A stretch of DNA of 18,956 nucleotides from Gammaproteobacteria bacterium (GTDB lineage Bacteria > Pseudomonadota > Gammaproteobacteria > SZUA-229): positions 1 to 18,956 of the forward strand of contig DAOWLL010000001.1 of assembly GCA_030641945.1 (NCBI GenBank). Reading direction: 5' to 3'. This document shows, in pieces, positions 14,811-18,956 of this stretch. The notes under the pieces were generated by a model that did not search any database, was not told where the DNA came from, and worked only from the letters and a program-made list of their open reading frames with translations. Position numbers and translations under genes: made by a program. Within the stretch, counting starts at the first letter, position 1. Each line of letters starts with the position of its first letter.

Positions 14811-16255
14811 TATGTGTAGCTTTCAAAGTCCCATTCATGGACGGGCATATTGTGTTGTTGATTCTGATAATAGCTTTTCGTCAATAGCCGCATATCGCGG
14901 CCGTGAAGTTCGGCGAATTTACGTTGCCATTGTGTTCCTGTCTGTTCGCTTTTGATGCGCGATTCTATTATGCCAAGATAATGTTTGCTGTCAGCATCAG
15001 AAAGACCAAGCTTATCAAGCCCGGTTTCTGCTTCACCCAGCAGTCTGTTCAACACCAGTTCCTTGATGCTATGCCTGTTTCCGTCTGTCCATAACACCCT
15101 GTGATTTAAACCTACTTGTGCGGATCTGTAGAAATTATCTTTTGTTTGGGCAAAAGTTAATGCTGCTTCGGGAGGGTCAATACAGGTTGCATAGTACTGA
15201 ACCAGACCATAGTAAAAAGCGATATTCGCTATATTATCGACCATGCTGGCTGCGCTGGACATGGTGCGGTGTTCGATTCTCAAGTGAGGAGTGCCGTCGT
15301 CATCAAAGCCGATCAGCGGACGGTTCCAGCGCCATATTGTACCGTTATGCAGTCTCAGGTAGTTCAGTTTCTCAGCTGCGGTATCATAGGTTACCGGCAG
15401 CAGTACGGGGTAATGTTCGAGGTTTTCTCTGAAACATTCCAGCAGGGACTCACGGGCATACTGGCTGCCAAAGGTTACGCGGCGTATTGGACCGCTTGCA
15501 GCGCCGCCTATGCCGCCTATATCAACGGATTGTTCAAAAACGGGGATGCGTGTTTCATACCAGAGATCCTTGTTGAACATGAAAGGAGCGTTGGCGCCGA
15601 CAGTAACAAGGGGCGCCGAGAGTATCATGGACGCATTGTAATAACGCACAGCTTTATCCTGTGGCGTTTGTAGATGTACCTGTAGTGATGTTGCTGCGGC
15701 CTCGAGCATTACATCCCTGTGTTCTACCTCGAGGTGCTCATTGCCATTGATGTTCAGGCTGATGGTTTTTCCTTTACGATGTCTCAGCACCTGTTCATTC
15801 AAGGCACGATAACGGTCGAGAGAGGAAATGTTTTTCAGAGAAAGATCACTATCGGTCAGCGTTGGCAGTATGCCAATGCCAAGCATGTTGCAACCAATAT
15901 TATTTGACGATTGCTGGCACTGCTTCCATAACTGTTGCAGTTGGTTTTCGAAGTCGCTCAACAGGCTTTTATTAAATGACTGCGGATCTACATTGAGCTC
16001 AACATTGAATTTGGCCAATTCTGGAAAGATATAGGGATTGTTCGCGTGTTGAAGAAATGCTTCGTTTTGCGGGCATGGTGAAGCGTTTTTACCTATAAGC
16101 CATGCTTCCAGCTCGTAGCCTGCAACAAGTTTGTGGTTTGACAGGGAATGACTGTCAAACCAGCCGGCAAGAATGTCCGTTTCCTGTTGCAGACGTTTTT
16201 TATATTGCTGGTAGTCGGTTTTGTTAAATCGACTATATGTGATTTCTTCGCCCAT
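14810..16255 (-). CDS. GCS2-type carboxylate-amine ligase (glutamate-cysteine ligase-like)
   Basis: The 481-residue protein has a GS-like ligase fold. Features are the N-terminal strand GYELEAWLIG with the metal/nucleotide Glu48 and Glu50, NVELNVDPQSF (84-94), and the arginine-bearing HLRIEHRTMSSAASMVDNIAN (324-344), which corresponds to the RIEFR..PS..VVD region of GCS2 (PF04107). Such enzymes join a carboxylate to an amine with ATP; many GCS2 proteins do not make glutathione and act on unknown amino acids or peptides. It begins 21 bp after the murU stop and its stop overlaps the start of the zinc hydrolase. The Shine-Dalgarno is weak, which fits coupling with murU. Substrate unknown. Confidence 0.75.
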   Translation of the reverse strand: MGEEITYSRFNKTDYQQYKKRLQQETDILAGWFDSHSLSNHKLVAGYELEAWLIGKNASPCPQNEAFLQHANNPYIFPELAKFNVELNVDPQSFNKSLLSDFENQLQQLWKQCQQSSNNIGCNMLGIGILPTLTDSDLSLKNISSLDRYRALNEQVLRHRKGKTISLNINGNEHLEVEHRDVMLEAAATSLQVHLQTPQDKAVRYYNASMILSAPLVTVGANAPFMFNKDLWYETRIPVFEQSVDIGGIGGAASGPIRRVTFGSQYARESLLECFRENLEHYPVLLPVTYDTAAEKLNYLRLHNGTIWRWNRPLIGFDDDGTPHLRIEHRTMSSAASMVDNIANIAFYYGLVQYYATCIDPPEAALTFAQTKDNFYRSAQVGLNHRVLWTDGNRHSIKELVLNRLLGEAETGLDKLGLSDADSKHYLGIIESRIKSEQTGTQWQRKFAELHGRDMRLLTKSYYQNQQHNMPVHEWDFESYT

Positions 16256-16276
16256 GCTGTATCTGCTGTCAATAAT

Positions 16277-16939
16277 TTAACTCAGATAGGATCTCAGTTG
16301 TGCGAGCCGCTCAATGGTGCCAATATCAATCCACTGACCATCATAGAGCTCCCCGCTCACTTTATTCAGCTCTGATTTTTTTCTCAGGATTGGAGCAAGT
16401 GCTTTTTTCCCAGGGTTCGTATCCGCAAAAAATCCGGGGGTGTAAATACCTATGCCGCTGTAAGTCAGTTTTTTCTCACCCGTATTTTTTATCAGGCCCT
16501 GTTCAATCGCAAAATCGCCTGCCGCATTATGTTCCGGGTTATTTACCAGCACCAGGTGCGCCTCATGTTCCGAACATCGGTTTATCAGCCTGGTAAGATC
16601 GTAGTCACACCAGATGTCGCCATTAATGACTATAAAAGGCTTGTCACCCAGGTGCGGCATTGCATTGATAATACCGCCGGCTGTTTCCAGGGCTTCTTCG
16701 CCTTCATCTGTATAGGTGATGCTGAGCGAGTAATTGCTTCCGTCGCCCAGTGTTTCCCTGATCTGGTCTGCGAGCCATGAGATGTTGATAACAACATCCT
16801 TGATGCCGGCTTTGGCCAGGTTGAGCAAGTGATATTCAATGAGTCGATGTTTTCCAACCTGTATCAGCGGCTTCGGAGTGATGTCCGTGTGTGGGCGTAA
16901 GCGTTCGCCGCGGCCTGCGGCCAGTATCATGGCTTTCAT
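16277..16939 (-). CDS. murU: N-acetylmuramate alpha-1-phosphate uridylyltransferase
   Basis: The 220-residue nucleotidyltransferase makes UDP-MurNAc from MurNAc-1-phosphate and UTP, as in the Pseudomonas cell-wall recycling route that bypasses MurA. The signature MKAMILAAGRGERLRPHTD leads to TPKPL (21-25), which binds the nucleotide, and VINGDIW (104-110) with metal-binding Asp108. The start at 16939 (AGGTG about eight bases upstream) gives the family N-terminus; a longer frame from 17020 is not conserved-looking. It lies downstream of amgK with a 144-bp spacer that holds an inverted repeat, unlike the tight pairing common elsewhere. Generic hexose-1-phosphate nucleotidyltransferase is the alternative; the amgK neighbour favours MurU. 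Confidence 0.88.
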   Translation of the reverse strand: MKAMILAAGRGERLRPHTDITPKPLIQVGKHRLIEYHLLNLAKAGIKDVVINISWLADQIRETLGDGSNYSLSITYTDEGEEALETAGGIINAMPHLGDKPFIVINGDIWCDYDLTRLINRCSEHEAHLVLVNNPEHNAAGDFAIEQGLIKNTGEKKLTYSGIGIYTPGFFADTNPGKKALAPILRKKSELNKVSGELYDGQWIDIGTIERLAQLRSYLS

Positions 16940-16963
16940 TTCTGGACACCTTTCAAAAAGGTC

Positions 16964-17061
16964 TTTTTGCGTGAATACTGCGTCAGCTCCATGCTCGAAT
17001 CCTCGTGTATTGATATACACTCCGGTCCTGTGCGTGGTGCTTCCTTGTCTTCACGCAAAAA
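16964..17061. repeat. 12-bp perfect inverted repeat between amgK and murU
   Basis: TTTTTGCGTGAA at 16964-16975 and its exact reverse complement at 17050-17061 bracket 74 bp. In the amgK-murU transcript this could form a long-range hairpin in the leader of murU. The inner part also contains AAAAAG-GT-CTTTTT adjacent to the left arm (16955-16968). Function is unknown; it could tune murU expression or be chance. Confidence 0.45.
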
Positions 17062-17083
17062 TCCACTTTTTTAAAGGCATCCA

Positions 17084-18052
17084 TCAGCTCGCTTTCGGAT
17101 GTTGTAATACCGTTGATTCAAGCAGATCCAGTAACGGCTTCAGCTCATCATATTGACTGCATGTATCAATGACGTATTTTAACGTTAATGGCAAGTCGTT
17201 AAGGTACTGTGATTTTCCATCACGGTAGTTCAATCGTGCAAAGATTCCCAGTACTTTAAGGTGGCGTTGAACGCCCATTAAGTCGAACCAGCGAATGAAT
17301 CGACGCCTGTCGACAGGCAGGTCAATTGCTGTGGAGCGCAAATATTTATCCAGCCAGTGTTCAACTTTATCTCTTGGCCACTCTATATAGCAATCCTTGA
17401 ATAGAGAGACCAGGTCATAGGTAACAGGTCCGATGACTGCGTCCTGGTAGTCAATCACACCGGGATTGTCTTCATCTAACAGCATCAGGTTGCGTGAATG
17501 GTAGTCCCGGTGTACAAAAACCTGTGGTTGTTCCTGGGCTGATTCAATCAGTAAATCATATATTGAATTAATGACGGTTTTTTGTTCGTCATCCAGAGTT
17601 ATACCCAGGTGTTTGTTCAGGTACCAGGGTTCGAACAGTCCCATTTCATCATGTAATCGCTGTTTATCATAGGGCGGCAAATGATTTTGTATGCGTTGCA
17701 TATTAATCAGCGCAATTAGCGCGTCGTGGTACAGATCGTCACTGCTGTTATCATCAAGATAGTCAAGATACTGGCGATCGCCGAGGTCATCCAGCAGCAG
17801 AAACCCCTGTGCAAGATCCATAGTGATGATGTCAGGCGCGTTGACGCTGACGCTGCGCAATAGCTGAGTGATATGAATAAAAGGCTTGCAGTCTTCCTTG
17901 TCTGGCGGGGCGTCCATGACGACGAATGTCTTCCCCGTGTTTCTGTCAGTGACACGAAAATAACGCCGAAAACTGGCGTCAGCTGAGGCTGGGCGAATGT
18001 CTACCAGCTCGTGGGCTGGGATAGCGTTCAGCCAGTCCTCAAGTTGGGACAT
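17084..18052 (-). CDS. amgK: N-acetylmuramate/N-acetylglucosamine anomeric kinase
   Basis: The 322-residue aminoglycoside-phosphotransferase-fold kinase phosphorylates MurNAc (and GlcNAc) at C1 in peptidoglycan recycling, feeding MurU. It has the catalytic loop VHRDYHSRNLML (180-191, Asp183), the metal-binding IDYQDAVIGPVTYDL (Asp201), an N-lobe with a SFRRYFRV segment (27-34) and LLLDDLG (85-91). The ATG at 18052 is chosen with purine-rich AAGAGAG upstream; a TTG at 18076 in frame gives eight more residues. Leader of the amgK-murU-GCS2-hydrolase-dgkA run. In pseudomonads the pair neighbours lptD, here it is divergent from a dehydrogenase gene. True aminoglycoside resistance is unlikely given the MurU partner. 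Confidence 0.88.
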   Translation of the reverse strand: MSQLEDWLNAIPAHELVDIRPASADASFRRYFRVTDRNTGKTFVVMDAPPDKEDCKPFIHITQLLRSVSVNAPDIITMDLAQGFLLLDDLGDRQYLDYLDDNSSDDLYHDALIALINMQRIQNHLPPYDKQRLHDEMGLFEPWYLNKHLGITLDDEQKTVINSIYDLLIESAQEQPQVFVHRDYHSRNLMLLDEDNPGVIDYQDAVIGPVTYDLVSLFKDCYIEWPRDKVEHWLDKYLRSTAIDLPVDRRRFIRWFDLMGVQRHLKVLGIFARLNYRDGKSQYLNDLPLTLKYVIDTCSQYDELKPLLDLLESTVLQHPKAS

Positions 18053-18141
18053 TCTCTCTTGGCTTTGTTGGCTCAATTAAACGGAATCCGTCATTAGTAT
18101 AGAATGTGCGGCATTTTATCAGTCTTGTGAGAATCTTCCGA

Positions 18142-18903
18142 ATGAAAAATCCTGTTGTTGTTGTCGGCATCGGTGAAATCGGCAGCGTCTTTGCGCGTGG
18201 CTTATTGCGTTTGGGTCATCCAGTATACCCCGTTGTTCGTGGTGTAGAGATGGCTGAGATAGCCAGCCGGGTTGCCGAACCGGAACTGGTCGTGATCGCG
18301 GTCGCCGAAAAAGATATCCAGGCTGTTTTGCAGAAGGTGCCGAAATCCTGGCGCGACAGGCTGGTTCTGTTGCAAAACGAATTACTGCCTGATGACTGGA
18401 TAATGCACGGTCTCGATCCAACTGTAATTTCGGTGTGGTTTGAAAAGAAAAAAGGCATGGATTCAAAAGTGATCATTCCGTCACCGGTATTCGGCAAGCA
18501 TGCGCAACTGGTTGCCGATGCGCTGGCCTCTATTGATATTGCTACCAGTGTGCCTGGCAGCGCTGAAGAATTACTGTTTGAGCTGGTGCTGAAGAACGTT
18601 TATATCCTGACAACGAATATTTCAGGCCTGGAAACCGGCGGAAGCGTAGGTGAACTTTGGTCGGAACATCAGGAAGTTGCGACACAAGTGGCTAATGAAA
18701 TTATCCAGTTGCAGCAGAAACTGACCGGGCAGTCATTGAATGCCGGGCAATTAATCGAAGGCATGGTGCATGCGTTTAACGGTGATCTAGAGCACGGATG
18801 TATGGGCCGCAGCGCACCGGCCAGGCTGGAACGCGCGCTCAAGCTGGCAGATGAGCATGGCCTGGATTTGCCCAGGTTGAAGACAATTGCCAGTAAGGTT
18901 TAA
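18142..18903 (+). CDS. Ketopantoate-reductase-like NAD(P)-binding oxidoreductase
   Basis: The 253-residue protein has an N-terminal Rossmann motif GIGEIGS (9-15) after a VVVV strand. The AEPELVVIAVAEKD strand (45-58) and VLLQNELLP (75-83) echo PanE/ApbA. A helical C-terminal half carries LVLKNVYILTTN (148-159), where Lys151 could match the catalytic Lys of ketopantoate reductase. It is shorter than PanE (about 300), so true ketopantoate reduction is unproven; a distant NAD(P)-dependent dehydrogenase is safer. The start at 18142 is preferred over 18106, as the first twelve residues of the longer frame are not family-like. Divergent from amgK with 90 bp between. Confidence 0.6.
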   Translation: MKNPVVVVGIGEIGSVFARGLLRLGHPVYPVVRGVEMAEIASRVAEPELVVIAVAEKDIQAVLQKVPKSWRDRLVLLQNELLPDDWIMHGLDPTVISVWFEKKKGMDSKVIIPSPVFGKHAQLVADALASIDIATSVPGSAEELLFELVLKNVYILTTNISGLETGGSVGELWSEHQEVATQVANEIIQLQQKLTGQSLNAGQLIEGMVHAFNGDLEHGCMGRSAPARLERALKLADEHGLDLPRLKTIASKV

Positions 18904-18913
18904 AAAATATTTA

Positions 18914-18940
18914 GCCACAGAGGGTACTGAGTACACAGAG
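18914..18940. repeat. CACAGAG-type dispersed repeat unit with central near-palindrome
   Basis: The unit GCCACAGAGGG...ACACAGAG holds two CACAGAG copies separated by GTACTGAGTAC, itself an inverted repeat around one base. It starts ten bases after the stop of the dehydrogenase gene and matches the 1972-1989 CACAGAGG pair in style. The window ends 16 bases later, so its partner arm, if any, may lie outside. Confidence 0.6.
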
Positions 18941-18956
18941 TTTTATGTTGTTAGAT

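Noticed and set aside
17084..18052. Aminoglycoside resistance phosphotransferase
   Set aside because: The kinase fold is shared, but the motif wording and adjacency to murU indicate AmgK.

Overview
The window looks like ordinary chromosome of a gammaproteobacterium of moderate G+C, most likely an uncultured or environmental one. I infer this from gene content only: an AmgK-MurU peptidoglycan-recycling pair, a stand-alone Pseudomonas/Vibrio-type second elongation factor G, a gammaproteobacterial-length DgkA, and a hemerythrin / DUF2249 / NnrS-like trio of the kind found in denitrifying and sulfur-oxidising lineages. I saw no tRNA, rRNA, transposase, phage gene or CRISPR array.

Layout. 1-1852 (+): a compact set of a truncated hemerythrin-like protein, a DUF2249 protein and a multi-span haem-copper-oxidase-like membrane protein, probably for nitric oxide or respiratory stress. 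1853-2332: a gene-free block with nested inverted repeats that looks like a small non-autonomous element. 2333-4426 (-): a large phospholipase-D-family lipoprotein. 4584-4793 (+): a small unknown gene sharing a perfect bidirectional terminator with 4841-6925 (-), the second EF-G. 7237-8015 (-): a cysteine-containing conserved hypothetical and a PGPGW-type membrane protein. 8126-9427 (+): DoxX and an AsmA/DUF748-like periplasmic protein. 9496-9567: another palindromic repeat. 9587-10282 (-): an orphan ParA ATPase, divergent from a VOC/glyoxalase-fold protein (10388-10792, +). 10910-13400 (+): a cyclopropane-fatty-acid-synthase family methyltransferase whose 3' end overlaps a geranylgeranyl-reductase-family flavoprotein. 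13422-18052 (-): a probable five-gene run in the order amgK, murU, a GCS2-type carboxylate-amine ligase, an aspartoacylase/M14 metallohydrolase and dgkA. 18142-18903 (+): a ketopantoate-reductase-like protein, followed by a third copy type of the CACAGAG repeats.

How the genes work together. AmgK phosphorylates recycled N-acetylmuramate and MurU turns it into UDP-MurNAc, bypassing de novo synthesis. Downstream in the same direction come an amide-bond-forming GCS2 enzyme and a zinc hydrolase that may cut amide bonds (stop and start overlap by one base), then dgkA, which recycles diacylglycerol. The ligase-hydrolase pair next to cell-wall recycling is the best candidate here for an undescribed small pathway. 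Second is the methyltransferase-flavoprotein pair, which could make and then modify or reduce a methylated membrane lipid. All functions are inferred from motifs read by eye; no search was run.
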